Of a stretch of DNA of 39,025 nucleotides, positions 1 through 7,399 are shown piece after piece (positions within the stretch are counted from its first letter, which is position 1; each line of letters opens with the position of its first letter). The notes beneath the pieces were generated by a model that did no database searches, had not been told where the DNA came from, and worked only from the letters and a program-made list of their open reading frames with translations. Where the stretch lies: contig CAIUPP010000031.1 of assembly GCA_903901045.1 (NCBI GenBank), forward strand, positions 1 to 39,025. The letters run 5' to 3'. The stretch comes from an uncultured Planctomycetota bacterium (GTDB lineage Bacteria; Planctomycetota; Brocadiia; CAIUPP01). Position numbers and translations under genes: made by a program.

Positions 1-164
1 GAACCGACAGGCCCACCCCATGATCAAGTCTCCACCAAGACAAAGCGGCGTCGTTGCCGCCGCAGTCCATAAGCGGCCTCGTTCCGCGCCATCATGCCGT
101 GCGCAGCGTCAAACGGGCGGACAGCGGAGTTTAGATGCGTTTGCCCTGGCGTTCGATGCCATAC

Positions 165-192
165 TTGTTCCTGGGGTTCGGGGTGGTATGAT
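165..192 (+). promoter_or_regulatory. Putative sigma-70-type promoter
   Basis: TTGTTC (165-170) and TATGAT (187-192) are separated by 16 bases. The -10 box matches consensus at five of six positions, while the -35 box matches only partly. It lies about 50 bases upstream of the small gene at 245. I see no convincing gene in bases 1-164. Confidence 0.4.
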
Positions 193-244
193 ACGGCTGG
201 AATGGCCCGGGGGTTCCGGGCCGGTCGTGGCAAGGAGGCTGGGA

Positions 245-538
245 ATGTCGGAACCGGCAGAAGCAATCCTCATCAAGGAAGAGTTGATCCAGACCGGCGT
301 GGCCGAAGATGTGGCAACGGAGGCCAAGCATGTCTTCTACACCGTGCGGCGCTATCAGAACCCGCGCACCTCGTACGTAATCACCGAACGGTTCGGCCCC
401 AACGAGACCAACCCCCACAAGCTCACCGCCATCGCAGCCAATGTCGTCGACTGCCTGCGCGTCCTGGAGGAACACGACTTCATCCGCTTCAACAACGGCC
501 GGTATACGCTGACGGAGAAGGGGAAGAAGGTCAAGTAG
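245..538 (+). CDS. Small winged-helix-like hypothetical protein (97 aa)
   Basis: The start is the ATG at 245 because AAGGAGG (232-238) sits just upstream; longer in-frame extensions lack such a site. The protein begins MSEPAEAILIKEEL and ends with a helix-rich segment (VVDCLRVLEEHDFI) followed by RFNNGRYTLTEKGKKVK. That ending resembles the recognition helix and wing of winged-helix regulators, where a basic beta-hairpin closes the domain. No metal-binding or catalytic motif is visible. It stands alone with its own promoter-like sequence, and the next gene is over 200 bases downstream. I do not recognise the family; a small DNA-binding or adaptor protein is the best inference. Confidence 0.7.
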   Translation: MSEPAEAILIKEELIQTGVAEDVATEAKHVFYTVRRYQNPRTSYVITERFGPNETNPHKLTAIAANVVDCLRVLEEHDFIRFNNGRYTLTEKGKKVK

Positions 539-619
539 AATTGATAACTGATGATTGATGATCTGCAATTTGACGGAAACTACGGCAAGCGCGATGGGCG
601 AGAAGCGCATTCGGCCACG

Positions 620-654
620 CTCTGCATTCTGCACTCTGCGTTCTGCGCTCTGCA
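620..654. repeat. Degenerate 7-bp tandem repeat (five units)
   Basis: Five consecutive heptamers of the form YTCTGCR: CTCTGCA, TTCTGCA, CTCTGCG, TTCTGCG, CTCTGCA. It is preceded by an AT-richer stretch with repeated TGAT/ATTGAT words (542-562). The array lies between the small gene at 245 and the phosphofructokinase promoter. It has no coding sense and looks like a slippage-type repeat. Confidence 0.75.
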
Positions 655-666
655 TTCGCCGTCGAA

Positions 667-696
667 TTGACAACCTCCCCCCTCTCCGGTTATCCT
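667..696 (+). promoter_or_regulatory. Putative promoter of the phosphofructokinase gene
   Basis: A perfect TTGACA (667-672) is followed after 18 bases by TATCCT (691-696). The -10 box is weak, four of six. It lies about 60 bases upstream of the ATG at 755, a normal leader length. Confidence 0.45.
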
Positions 697-754
697 GCTG
701 GTTCTCAGTATTCTATGGTGTAAGAGCGTATTCGGTTGCGACAGGAGTCCTGCT

Positions 755-2011
755 ATGAAACGAGCCATCGTTGCGATGGGCGGCGGCCCGACGCGCGTTA
801 TCAACCGTTCCCTTTTCGGCGTGGTGGACGAGGCGGCGAAGAACGGCATTGAAGTCCTGGCCGCGCGCCACGGCATTGCCGGCGTGCTGAAAGAGCACTT
901 CATCCCCGTCACCCCCGGCACAGCCCCGGTGGCGACCCACAAAGACCTGCCCGGCGCGTCCATCGGCTCCACCCGCCACAAGCCGAACGCCGACGATTGC
1001 CGCAAGGCCTTCGAGATCTTCAAGAAGCACGAGGTCAGCTATTTCTTCTACATCGGCGGCAACGATACCGCCGAAGCGACCAGCATTATCAACCGCGAAG
1101 CGAAGAGCGCCGGTTACGAACTGCGCTGCTTCCACGTCCCCAAGACCATCGACAACGACCTGGTGGAGAACGACCATTGCCCCGGCTACGGCTCCGCGGC
1201 GCGCTACGTCGCCAATGCGCTGCTGGGGGATGACCTGGATGTGCGCAGCCTGCCGGGGATCAAGATGAACGTCATCATGGGGCGCAACGCCGGCTGGCTT
1301 GCCGCCGCCGCGTCGCTCTGCCGCGCCTCCGAGGAGGACGGCCCCCAGTTGATCTACTTCCCCGAACGCCCCAAGAGCCTCGCCCATTTCCTGGCGGACG
1401 TGCTGGCCGTCTACGCCAAGCATGGCCGCGCCGAGGTGGCCGTCTCCGAAGGGTTGTGCGGACCGGACAAGAGCGATTTCATCAGTTCCAACTTCATCCG
1501 CGCCGAACTGGCCAAGCCCCCCTTCACCCCGATTCTGAGAACGCTGGAAGCCCAGGCCGCCATTGAAGATGCGACCGGCGGTGCCAAGAAAGACCTGTTC
1601 GGCCACACGCAGCTTTCCGGCACCGGCGCGCTGGCCGACGTGCTGGCGGCGGCGGTGAAGATCGCCACCTACACGCAACTGGGCAAGGCCGCGCGCTGCC
1701 GCGCAGACACCTTCGGCTACCTGCAGCGCTGCTACGCCGGGGACGTCTCTCCGGTGGACGCCAAGGAAGCGGAGATGGTCGGACGCAAGGCGGTCAAGTA
1801 CGCCATGGGCAAGAGACACGCCAGCGGCTCAGTCGTCCTTCGCGCGGACCGCAGCGGGAAGTATCGCGCCTTCGCCGAACTGGTCGCTCTGGAGGCGGTG
1901 GGCGGCAAAGTGCGCCTGCTGCCGGACGATTTCATCAACGAGAAGGGGAACGGCGTCACGCCGGCCTTCGTCGCCTACGCCCGCACGCTGACCGGGCCTC
2001 TGGCGCGTTGA
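755..2011 (+). CDS. 6-phosphofructokinase, diphosphate-dependent type
   Basis: Phosphorylates fructose 6-phosphate to the 1,6-bisphosphate in glycolysis, probably reversibly with pyrophosphate. The 418-aa protein has the family blocks in order: a glycine-rich start (MGGGPTRVIN, residues 8-17), GGND (101-104), PKTIDND (129-135, containing the catalytic Asp region) and MGRNAGW (175-181). Aspartate rather than glycine at the second position after GG (residue 104) is the known mark of PPi-dependent enzymes, since it blocks ATP binding. Asn at 103 replaces the usual Asp, as I recall for a subgroup of long bacterial PFKs. The start is fixed by AGGAG at 743-747, seven bases before the ATG. The length fits PPi-PFKs (about 400 aa) and exceeds ATP-PFKs (about 320). 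Phosphate-donor specificity is inferred. Confidence 0.9.
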   Translation: MKRAIVAMGGGPTRVINRSLFGVVDEAAKNGIEVLAARHGIAGVLKEHFIPVTPGTAPVATHKDLPGASIGSTRHKPNADDCRKAFEIFKKHEVSYFFYIGGNDTAEATSIINREAKSAGYELRCFHVPKTIDNDLVENDHCPGYGSAARYVANALLGDDLDVRSLPGIKMNVIMGRNAGWLAAAASLCRASEEDGPQLIYFPERPKSLAHFLADVLAVYAKHGRAEVAVSEGLCGPDKSDFISSNFIRAELAKPPFTPILRTLEAQAAIEDATGGAKKDLFGHTQLSGTGALADVLAAAVKIATYTQLGKAARCRADTFGYLQRCYAGDVSPVDAKEAEMVGRKAVKYAMGKRHASGSVVLRADRSGKYRAFAELVALEAVGGKVRLLPDDFINEKGNGVTPAFVAYARTLTGPLAR

Positions 2012-2030
2012 TCGTGCGTCCCGGGTCGTA

Positions 2031-2052
2031 GGGGCAAGGCATGCCTTGCCCC
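2031..2052. repeat. Perfect 22-bp palindrome after the phosphofructokinase gene
   Basis: GGGGCAAGGCA is followed directly by its exact reverse complement, TGCCTTGCCCC. It starts 20 bases after the phosphofructokinase stop and ends 19 bases before the PHP gene start. It has no U-tract, so it is more like a dispersed palindromic (REP-type) unit than a classical terminator, though it could still fold in RNA. An upstream ATG at 2041 lies inside the palindrome and is unlikely to be used. Confidence 0.75.
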
Positions 2053-2070
2053 AGCCAACGAGGAACGAGG

Positions 2071-2766
2071 ATGGCTAAAACCAAGGCCGACCTGCCCACC
2101 GACGGAATGGTGGACTTGCACACGCACTCGCTGCTCTCCGACGGGACGTGCTCCCCGGAGGAACTGGTGCGCTTCTGCGAGGAGGCGGGTTACCGCATGC
2201 TGGTGGTGGCCGATCACGTCGGCCTCAGCACGGCCGCGGTGGTGATTCCGCAGATCGTCGAATTGTGCAAGAGCCTGCGCGGCAAGATGTCCCTGAAAGT
2301 GCTGCCCGGCTGCGAGATTACGCACGTGCGCCCGGAACTGATCCGGCGCGCCGTCACCCTCGCGCGCTCGCTGGGCGCGGCCGTGGTGGTCGGGCATGGC
2401 GAGACGATCGTCGAGCCGGTCCTCAAAGGGACCAACCGCGCCTTCATCGAGGCCGGAGTGGACGTGGTGGCGCACCCGGGGCTGCTCGAACTGTCCGATG
2501 CGCAGCTTGCGGCGGAAAAGGGCGTTTGCCTGGAGATTTCCGGCCGGAAGGGGCATAGCTTCACGAACGGCCGCGTTTTGGACATGAGCCGGCGCACCGG
2601 CGCGCGGCTGGTCTTCGGCAGCGACGGCCACGCCCCGGGGGATTACCCCTCGCGGCGCATGGCGGAGAGCATCGCCTTCGGCGCGGGGATGAAGCCCGAA
2701 GAGGTGGATGCCATGTTCGTCAACGCGGAGGAACTTTTCCGCGCTTGCGGACGCGTGAGACGGTAA
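2071..2766 (+). CDS. PHP-domain phosphoesterase, histidinol-phosphatase-like
   Basis: The 231-aa protein carries the PHP signature: DLHTHSLLSDGTCSPEELV near the N-terminus (metal-binding HTH motif), VVADHV, a central GHGETIVEPV, DVVAHPGLL, and FGSDGHAPGDY near the C-terminus. These supply the His and Asp ligands of a multinuclear metal site, so it is probably a phosphatase or phosphodiesterase; the substrate is not shown by sequence. There are no other histidine-biosynthesis genes nearby. I use the ATG at 2071 because GAGGA (2060-2064) is spaced six bases from it; the in-frame ATG at 2041 falls within a palindrome. It sits between phosphofructokinase and a TPR protein, separated from both by repeats. 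Confidence 0.85.
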   Translation: MAKTKADLPTDGMVDLHTHSLLSDGTCSPEELVRFCEEAGYRMLVVADHVGLSTAAVVIPQIVELCKSLRGKMSLKVLPGCEITHVRPELIRRAVTLARSLGAAVVVGHGETIVEPVLKGTNRAFIEAGVDVVAHPGLLELSDAQLAAEKGVCLEISGRKGHSFTNGRVLDMSRRTGARLVFGSDGHAPGDYPSRRMAESIAFGAGMKPEEVDAMFVNAEELFRACGRVRR

Positions 2767-2776
2767 AATCGTGGTG

Positions 2777-2838
2777 GCGCGGGCGTTGGCCCGCGCGGGG
2801 ATGAAATGAATCGGATTTGTACGGGCGGGGGCCCGTAC
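2777..2838. repeat. Two adjacent short hairpins (REP-like pair)
   Basis: GCGCGGGC-GTTG-GCCCGCGC (2777-2796) is followed by GTACGGGC-GGGG-GCCCGTAC (2819-2838). Both have perfect 8-bp stems and 4-nt loops. They fill the gap between the PHP gene and the TPR gene and lack a U-tract. The paired hairpin layout resembles bacterial interspersed mosaic elements. Confidence 0.7.
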
Positions 2839-2879
2839 CTACACAGTGCGCCGCAATTGCACTGAGGAAAGGAATTGAA

Positions 2880-3803
2880 GTGAAGGGTTCCGAACGCCAG
2901 AAGCTGAAGCATGACAAGGCCGCCGAGACGATGGTCACCGGGCTGGGCTGGGCCAAGCATCACCTCTCGATCATCATCGCCGTCTTCGTGGCGCTGGTGG
3001 TGATCGTCGGCGGGGCATTCTGGCTTGCCGCGTCGCGCCGGCAGGCCGCCGATCAGGCCTCGCAAATGCTCGAAGATGCCCAGCGCCTCGCCAACAGCGT
3101 CCTGACCGCCAAGGCGCAGGGTGGCTCAGCGGATATGGACACCGTCGTGCGCCAGTTCAATCAGATCGCCACGGACAACCCGGGCACGGCCGTGGCCGCG
3201 CAGGCGCTCCTTTCCGCCGGCCAGTTGCTGCTGACCTCCGGCTCCGCGCAGCAGGCGCTCGGATACCTGGAACGCGCCTCCGCGGTCTCCACAGAGCTGA
3301 AACTGTCGGGGCTTCGGGCGATGGCCACCCGCGGCATGGCGGAAGCGCTCGAAGCGATGGGCAAACCTGAGAAGGCGATCGAGCAGTACATGAGGTTCAC
3401 TTCAGCCTCCTTTGACCCCGAGGCGGTGCGCGCCTGCTGGGACATTGGGCGCTGTTATGAAGAGTTGAAGGACAGGAAGCAAGCTGAGGAGTCCTACAAC
3501 CACGCGGTGAAGTTTGGCGAGAAGAGCGAATGGGCCAATCTGGCCGCATTCCGTCTCTCCGAACTGGCCGCCGGCGCAGAACTCCTGGGGCCGGTCACCG
3601 TGAAGACGGAGACGCCGGCGGGCAGTGCGGCCGCAACAGCGGCCGGCAGCCCGGCGACGCCCTCGGTGGTCGCGCCCGCACCCGCCGCGCCTGAGAAACC
3701 GGCTGCCAAGGCCCCCGCTCAGGAGAATCCGGCCCCGCCTGCCGCACCGGCGGCCGCGCCGAAAACTCCCGAGCAGAAGCCCGCAGACAAGGCACAGCCC
3801 TGA
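2880..3803 (+). CDS. Membrane-anchored TPR-like protein (YfgM-like layout)
   Basis: The start is the GTG at 2880, with AGGA at 2870-2873 six bases upstream. It gives 307 aa beginning MKGSERQKLKHDKAAETMV. Residues about 30-51 form one membrane segment (SIIIAVFVALVVIVGGAFWL). The rest, outside the cytoplasm by the positive-inside rule, has helix-turn-helix repeats typical of TPRs (TAVAAQALLSAGQLL, QALGYLERASAVS, KAIEQYMRF, KQAEESYNHAVKFG). From about residue 240 it becomes a low-complexity Pro/Ala/Lys tail. The layout of one N-terminal helix plus a TPR region resembles YfgM-type periplasmic scaffolds; the Pro-rich tail could cross or bind the cell wall. No partner gene is visible nearby. The exact role is unknown. 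Confidence 0.8.
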   Translation: MKGSERQKLKHDKAAETMVTGLGWAKHHLSIIIAVFVALVVIVGGAFWLAASRRQAADQASQMLEDAQRLANSVLTAKAQGGSADMDTVVRQFNQIATDNPGTAVAAQALLSAGQLLLTSGSAQQALGYLERASAVSTELKLSGLRAMATRGMAEALEAMGKPEKAIEQYMRFTSASFDPEAVRACWDIGRCYEELKDRKQAEESYNHAVKFGEKSEWANLAAFRLSELAAGAELLGPVTVKTETPAGSAAATAAGSPATPSVVAPAPAAPEKPAAKAPAQENPAPPAAPAAAPKTPEQKPADKAQP

Positions 3804-4001
3804 GGTCGCTTCTCAGACTGGCCTGAACACCGGCTCTCCAGCCGCCGCCTCAGCGATTCCCTGTCCTCCATTGCGGACTATGGATTTCGGAATGCGCATG
3901 TCAGGAGACCCCTCGTTTCCTGCGCACTCCGCGTCCCCGGACGCTCTGCCGCGGTGCATCGCGACTTAGCGCGCGCCGCGCAATTGGCATCAGGATCACG
4001 A

Positions 4002-4646
4002 ATGTTTGTCGAACGAATACGCGTCCGCTTTCAGAAGACCGGCGAGTTGACGGTCATCTCGCACCTGGACCTCATGCGCGCCTTCGAGCGCGTGCTGCGC
4101 CGCGCGAGCCTGCCGCTGCGCATGACCGAGGGGTTCAACCCCCACCCGCGCCTCTCCTTCCCCGCCGCGCTCGGCCTGGGCATCGAGGGGGCCGAAGAAG
4201 TGATGGAGTTCGACCTGTCCGAATGGGTCACCGCCAGCGAGGTGGAACGCCGCCTGCGAGAGCAGCTGCCCGTCGGGCTGAACCTGCTCTCGGTCAAGCT
4301 GGCCGATCCGCAGCAGACCGCGCGCGTGCAGGAAGTGGCGTACCGCGCCGAGCCGGTCGAAGCGCTGCGCGCCGACCCGCGCCTCGCGCCCGAGGCCCTG
4401 ACCGCCTTGCGCGGACGGACGGAACTTACCGTGGAGCGCCGCCGCAAAGGGCGCGACAAGTCGGTGGACATTCGCCCCTTCCTCCTCTCCGTGGAACGCG
4501 AGGCCGAGAGCCTGGTGGTCCGCCTGAAGGCGGGGCCCGAAGGAAGCGCCCACCCGGAGGAAGTGCTGGGATTGCTGGGATTCGACGCCCGGGAGCGCCG
4601 CACCGGTTTTCATTTCGTGCGAACGCGCGTCCTGCTGGCGAATTGA
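4002..4646 (+). CDS. DUF2344 (TIGR03936) protein, radical-SAM-associated
   Basis: The 214-aa protein starts MFVERIRVRFQKTGELTVIS and has the DUF2344 blocks: SHLDLMRAFERVLRRA, LPLRMTEGFNPHPRLSFPAALGLGIEG and EVMEFDLSEW. AGGA at 3992-3995 is six bases before the ATG. In many bacteria this domain is fused to, or encoded beside, a B12-binding radical-SAM protein and lies just upstream of RNase E/G and rplU-rpmA. Here the downstream order is kept but no radical-SAM gene is within 4 kb upstream. Function is unproven; the conserved neighbourhood hints at rRNA, ribosome or tRNA work. The space from 3804 to 4001 shows no gene. Confidence 0.85.
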   Translation: MFVERIRVRFQKTGELTVISHLDLMRAFERVLRRASLPLRMTEGFNPHPRLSFPAALGLGIEGAEEVMEFDLSEWVTASEVERRLREQLPVGLNLLSVKLADPQQTARVQEVAYRAEPVEALRADPRLAPEALTALRGRTELTVERRRKGRDKSVDIRPFLLSVEREAESLVVRLKAGPEGSAHPEEVLGLLGFDARERRTGFHFVRTRVLLAN

Positions 4647-4652
4647 CGAAGT

Positions 4653-4706
4653 GTAGCGCGGGCTTCAGCCCGCGACGGTCTGGCAGCGGGCTAAAGCCCG
4701 CTCTAC
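4653..4706. repeat. BIME-like double hairpin with outer arms
   Basis: Two hairpins, CGCGGGCT-TC-AGCCCGCG (4657-4674) and AGCGGGCT-AA-AGCCCGCT (4685-4702), are enclosed by outer arms GTAG (4653-4656) and CTAC (4703-4706). Both stems are perfect 8-bp stems and nearly the same sequence. This fits a pair of REP units in inverted arrangement. It lies between the DUF2344 and RNase E/G genes. Confidence 0.8.
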
Positions 4707-4756
4707 GCGCCACGCCCGCTGTATGCACATGGCCCTTGAGGTCGAAAGGAAGAACG

Positions 4757-6238
4757 ATGGGCAAGACGATGCTGATCAACGTATGCGAAGGGGAGGAGAG
4801 CCGCATTGCGATCCTCGACGACGGAAACCTGGATAACTTCTTCGTCGAGCGCGCCGGCGACAAGCAGATCGTCGGGAACATTTACAAAGCGCGCGTCGTC
4901 GCCGTCGAGCAGAGCCTGCAGGCCGCCTTCGTCGAATTCGGCGGCGACCGCCAGGGCTTCCTGCACCTCGGCGACGTGGCCCCCCAATGGTTCCACGACC
5001 CGCACGTCGCGCACCGCGCCGACAAAACGCACGTTCCCATGAGCGCCGTCCTGCGCAAGGGGCAGGAGATCCTCGTCCAAGTCACCAAAGAGGGGATCCG
5101 CAACAAAGCCCCCGCCGTCACCAGCTACCTGAGCATCCCCGGGCGCTACCTGGTGCTCATGCCGTACATGAAGCGCCACGGCATCTCCAAAAAGATCGCC
5201 GACGAGGAAGAGCGCGAGGCGCTGCACAAAGTCCTCAACGCCCTCGACGCCCCCAAAGACATGGGCATCATCGTGCGCACCGCCGCCATGGGGCGCAACC
5301 GCAAAGACATCCACCGCGACATGAACTACCTGCTTCGCCTCTGGATGGGGATACAGAAACAGGCCAAGTCCGCCAAGGCCCCCGCCACGCTCTACACCGA
5401 AACCGACATGATCATCCGCATCGTGCGCGACGTCTTCAACACCGAAATGGAGCGTGTGGTGGTGGACAACGAGGCGGCGTACAACCGCATCCTCGAATTC
5501 ATGGCCGTCACCATGCCCGCCAGCCGCAAAGTGGTGGAGCTGCACAAGGAACCGATCTCCCTCTTCGCCAAGTACAACCTCGAAGAGCAGATCGACCGCA
5601 TCCACCTCAACCGCGTCCCGCTCGGCGGCGGCGGCTACATCATCATCGAGCAGACCGAGGCGATGGTCGCCATCGACGTCAACAGCGGCCGCTTCAAGCA
5701 GGAATCGAACGCCGAGGAGACCGCCTACCAGATCAACCTCCAGGCGGCGACGCAGATCGGCCGGCAAGTGCGCCTGCGCGACTTGGGAGGGCTCATCCTG
5801 TGCGACTTCATCGACATGCGCGACGAATCGCACAAGCGCGACGTGGAGCGCAAACTCTGGGAGCAGCTCAAGCAGGACCGCGCCCGCACCAAAATGCTGC
5901 GCATGTCCCGCTTCGGCATCATCGAGATGACCCGCCAGCGCGTCCGGCGCAACATCGAGCACAGCGACTACCAGACCTGCCCCGCCTGCAAGGGCCTGGG
6001 CCAGGTTCGCAACCCCGAGAGCCTCATGCTCGACACCCTGCGCCGCCTGCGCGGCCTGGCCATCCCCGGCAACTGCAAACGCATCGTCGCGCGCCTCAGC
6101 CAGCCGGTCATCATCCGCCTGGAGAACGAACGCCGCCAGGAACTGGCCGACATCGAAAAACACTGGGGCGGCCGCATAATCTTTGAACCGGTCCCCGAGC
6201 CGGTTGACAACGTCGACATCAAATGCTATAAACATTAG
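4757..6238 (+). CDS. rng: Ribonuclease E/G family endoribonuclease
   Basis: A 493-aa single-strand-specific endoribonuclease acting in rRNA and mRNA processing. From the N-terminus: an S1 domain (NIYKARVVAVEQSLQAAFVEF, about residues 41-61, then GFLHLGDV), an RNase-H-like and catalytic region with YIIIEQTEAMVAIDVNSG (Asp307, matching E. coli RNase E Asp303) and GGLILCDFIDM (Asp350, matching Asp346), then the zinc-link CPAC (Cys408 and Cys411). The long C-terminal scaffold of RNase E is absent, so it has the RNase G/short form. AGGA (4747-4750) sits six bases before the ATG. It is 45 bases from rplU, and the order DUF2344-rng-rplU-rpmA is widely conserved, so co-transcription with the ribosomal genes is likely. 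Confidence 0.95.
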   Translation: MGKTMLINVCEGEESRIAILDDGNLDNFFVERAGDKQIVGNIYKARVVAVEQSLQAAFVEFGGDRQGFLHLGDVAPQWFHDPHVAHRADKTHVPMSAVLRKGQEILVQVTKEGIRNKAPAVTSYLSIPGRYLVLMPYMKRHGISKKIADEEEREALHKVLNALDAPKDMGIIVRTAAMGRNRKDIHRDMNYLLRLWMGIQKQAKSAKAPATLYTETDMIIRIVRDVFNTEMERVVVDNEAAYNRILEFMAVTMPASRKVVELHKEPISLFAKYNLEEQIDRIHLNRVPLGGGGYIIIEQTEAMVAIDVNSGRFKQESNAEETAYQINLQAATQIGRQVRLRDLGGLILCDFIDMRDESHKRDVERKLWEQLKQDRARTKMLRMSRFGIIEMTRQRVRRNIEHSDYQTCPACKGLGQVRNPESLMLDTLRRLRGLAIPGNCKRIVARLSQPVIIRLENERRQELADIEKHWGGRIIFEPVPEPVDNVDIKCYKH

Positions 6239-6283
6239 TCTGTGTCATGCAGGGAATAGTGTCGCCTGTTCGAAGGAACCCAA

Positions 6284-6595
6284 ATGTACGCGATTATCGA
6301 GGATAGCGGCCGTCAGTTCAAAGTGGCCGAAGGGGAAAAGATCGACGTGGACCTGCGCGCGGCCAAGGCCGGCGACACGATCGAATTCGACAAAGTCCTG
6401 TTCATCGCCGGGGACAGCCCGCGCGTCGGCGCCCCGTACGTGGCCGGCGTCAAGGTGGTTGGCTCGGTCGAGGAGCAGGTCAAGGCGCGGAAAGTCATCT
6501 CCTACAAGTACACGAGGCGCGAGCCGTATCACCGCAAGGTGGGGCACCGCCAGCAGTACCTGCGGGTGAAGATCACGCAGATAGCCGTTTCCTGA
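6284..6595 (+). CDS. rplU: 50S ribosomal protein L21
   Basis: 103 aa, the normal length. It begins [20 protein letters not shown] and contains the L21 blocks [25 protein letters not shown] and the basic C-terminal [19 protein letters not shown] that binds 23S rRNA. AAGGAA at 6273-6278 precedes the ATG. It lies between RNase E/G and L27, the standard arrangement. Confidence 0.97.
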   Translation: MYAIIEDSGRQFKVAEGEKIDVDLRAAKAGDTIEFDKVLFIAGDSPRVGAPYVAGVKVVGSVEEQVKARKVISYKYTRREPYHRKVGHRQQYLRVKITQIAVS

Positions 6596-6623
6596 ACAGT
6601 CAGCAGAACGTCGAGGAAAAACC

Positions 6624-6869
6624 ATGGCACACAAAAAAGGCGGCGGCGGGTCGCGCAACGGGCGCGACAGCAATGCGCAGCGCCGCGGCGTAAAGAGTTA
6701 CGGTGGAGAGCTCATCACCGCCGGTTCCATCATCGTCCGGCAGTGCGGCTCCAAATTCATGCCCGGTCGCAACGTGGGGCAGGGGAAAGATTACACCCTG
6801 TTCGCCCTGGCCACCGGAACGGTGGAGTTCGTGGGCCGCAAGGTCAACATCCTCCCCAGCGCCAACTGA
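6624..6869 (+). CDS. rpmA: 50S ribosomal protein L27
   Basis: 81 aa. The N-terminus [20 protein letters not shown] is the short form that reaches the peptidyl-transferase centre; there is no Firmicutes-type cleavable extension. The conserved [19 protein letters not shown] follows, then [18 protein letters not shown] is just upstream. It is the last gene of the cluster, 28 bases after rplU and 19 bases before an intrinsic terminator. obg, often next in other genomes, is absent here. Confidence 0.97.
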   Translation: MAHKKGGGGSRNGRDSNAQRRGVKSYGGELITAGSIIVRQCGSKFMPGRNVGQGKDYTLFALATGTVEFVGRKVNILPSAN

Positions 6870-6887
6870 CGCACCCGAAGCGACACA

Positions 6888-6930
6888 AGCCGCGCCCCGT
6901 CTTAAACAGCGGGGCGCGGCTTTTTGTTTT
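6888..6930 (+). terminator. Rho-independent terminator after rpmA
   Basis: A perfect 12-bp stem (AGCCGCGCCCCG / CGGGGCGCGGCT) with a 10-nt loop (6900-6909) is followed by a T-rich run through 6930 interrupted by one G. It ends the RNase E/G-rplU-rpmA transcript. Confidence 0.95.
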
Positions 6931-7056
6931 GCGCAAGCATCGCGAGACCGAGCCTCGCGAAAGCTCACACGCTCCTTCGCAAGGTTCTCGCTGCACGGCC
7001 GGGGAAACCTTGGAAGCGCGGGGGCGCTTCATGTGCGGCAGAAGGTGTGTTCATTT

Positions 7057-7148
7057 GTCACCCTGAGCACAGCGAAGGGTCTTTCGAAGCGCTCACCGCT
7101 CGGCTGTCGAAAGATTCTTCGTCCGCCAACGGGCGGACTCAGAATGAC
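7057..7148. repeat. Compound dispersed hairpin element
   Basis: The outer arms GTCACCCTGAG (7057-7067) and CTCAGAATGAC (7138-7148) match at 9 of 11 positions. Inside are TCTTTCGA/TCGAAAGA (7080-7087, 7107-7114) and GTCCGCC/GGCGGAC (7121-7127, 7132-7138), both perfect. I know similar sequences as noncoding dispersed repeats in several phyla. It fills the space between the rpmA terminator and the tRNA promoter; nothing in 6931-7187 looks coding. Confidence 0.7.
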
Positions 7149-7187
7149 ATCGCGCGCAAGTGATGAACTACCGGGCGCGAGGGCGCT

Positions 7188-7215
7188 TTGCAAACGGGGC
7201 GTTAACGGGTATAAT
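7188..7215 (+). promoter_or_regulatory. Promoter of tRNA-Ser
   Basis: TTGCAA (7188-7193), a 16-base spacer and a perfect TATAAT (7210-7215). The tRNA begins 52 bases after the -10 box, leaving room for a short 5' leader. Confidence 0.65.
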
Positions 7216-7267
7216 CACATGACCGCGGAGCGCGGCGCGCCCTCACAGCGCACCGCTTCCCCCACAC

Positions 7268-7359
7268 GGAGAGGTGGCTGAGCGGTTTAAAGCGGCGGCT
7301 TGCTAAGCCGTTGTACGGGTAATTCCGTACCTCGGGTTCGAATCCCGACCTCTCCGCCA
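7268..7359 (+). tRNA. tRNA-Ser (anticodon GCT)
   Basis: The acceptor stem GGAGAGG (7268-7274) pairs with CCTCTCC (7349-7355); discriminator G and an encoded CCA end at 7359. The anticodon loop is TTGCTAA with GCT at 7302-7304, reading AGC/AGU. A long variable arm (TACGGGTAATTCCGTA) marks a class II tRNA such as serine. The T-arm GGTTCGAATCC is intact. A degraded integrase lies immediately downstream in the opposite orientation, so the 3' end of this gene was probably an attachment site. Confidence 0.97.
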
Positions 7360-7399
7360 TGTTCTTTTTGTCGTAACCCTGATCCTTGCCCCCACATGC

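Noticed and set aside
620-654. Possible CRISPR-like repeat array
   Set aside because: The units are 7 bp with no spacers; it is a simple degenerate tandem repeat, and no cas genes occur in the window.
2041-2070. An upstream ATG as start of the PHP gene
   Set aside because: It lies inside a 22-bp palindrome without a ribosome-binding site; the ATG at 2071 has GAGGA at good spacing.
4703-6235. A 510-codon minus-strand frame opposite RNase E/G
   Set aside because: The composition is an antisense shadow (Val/Asp/His-rich) of a gene with clear catalytic motifs on the plus strand.
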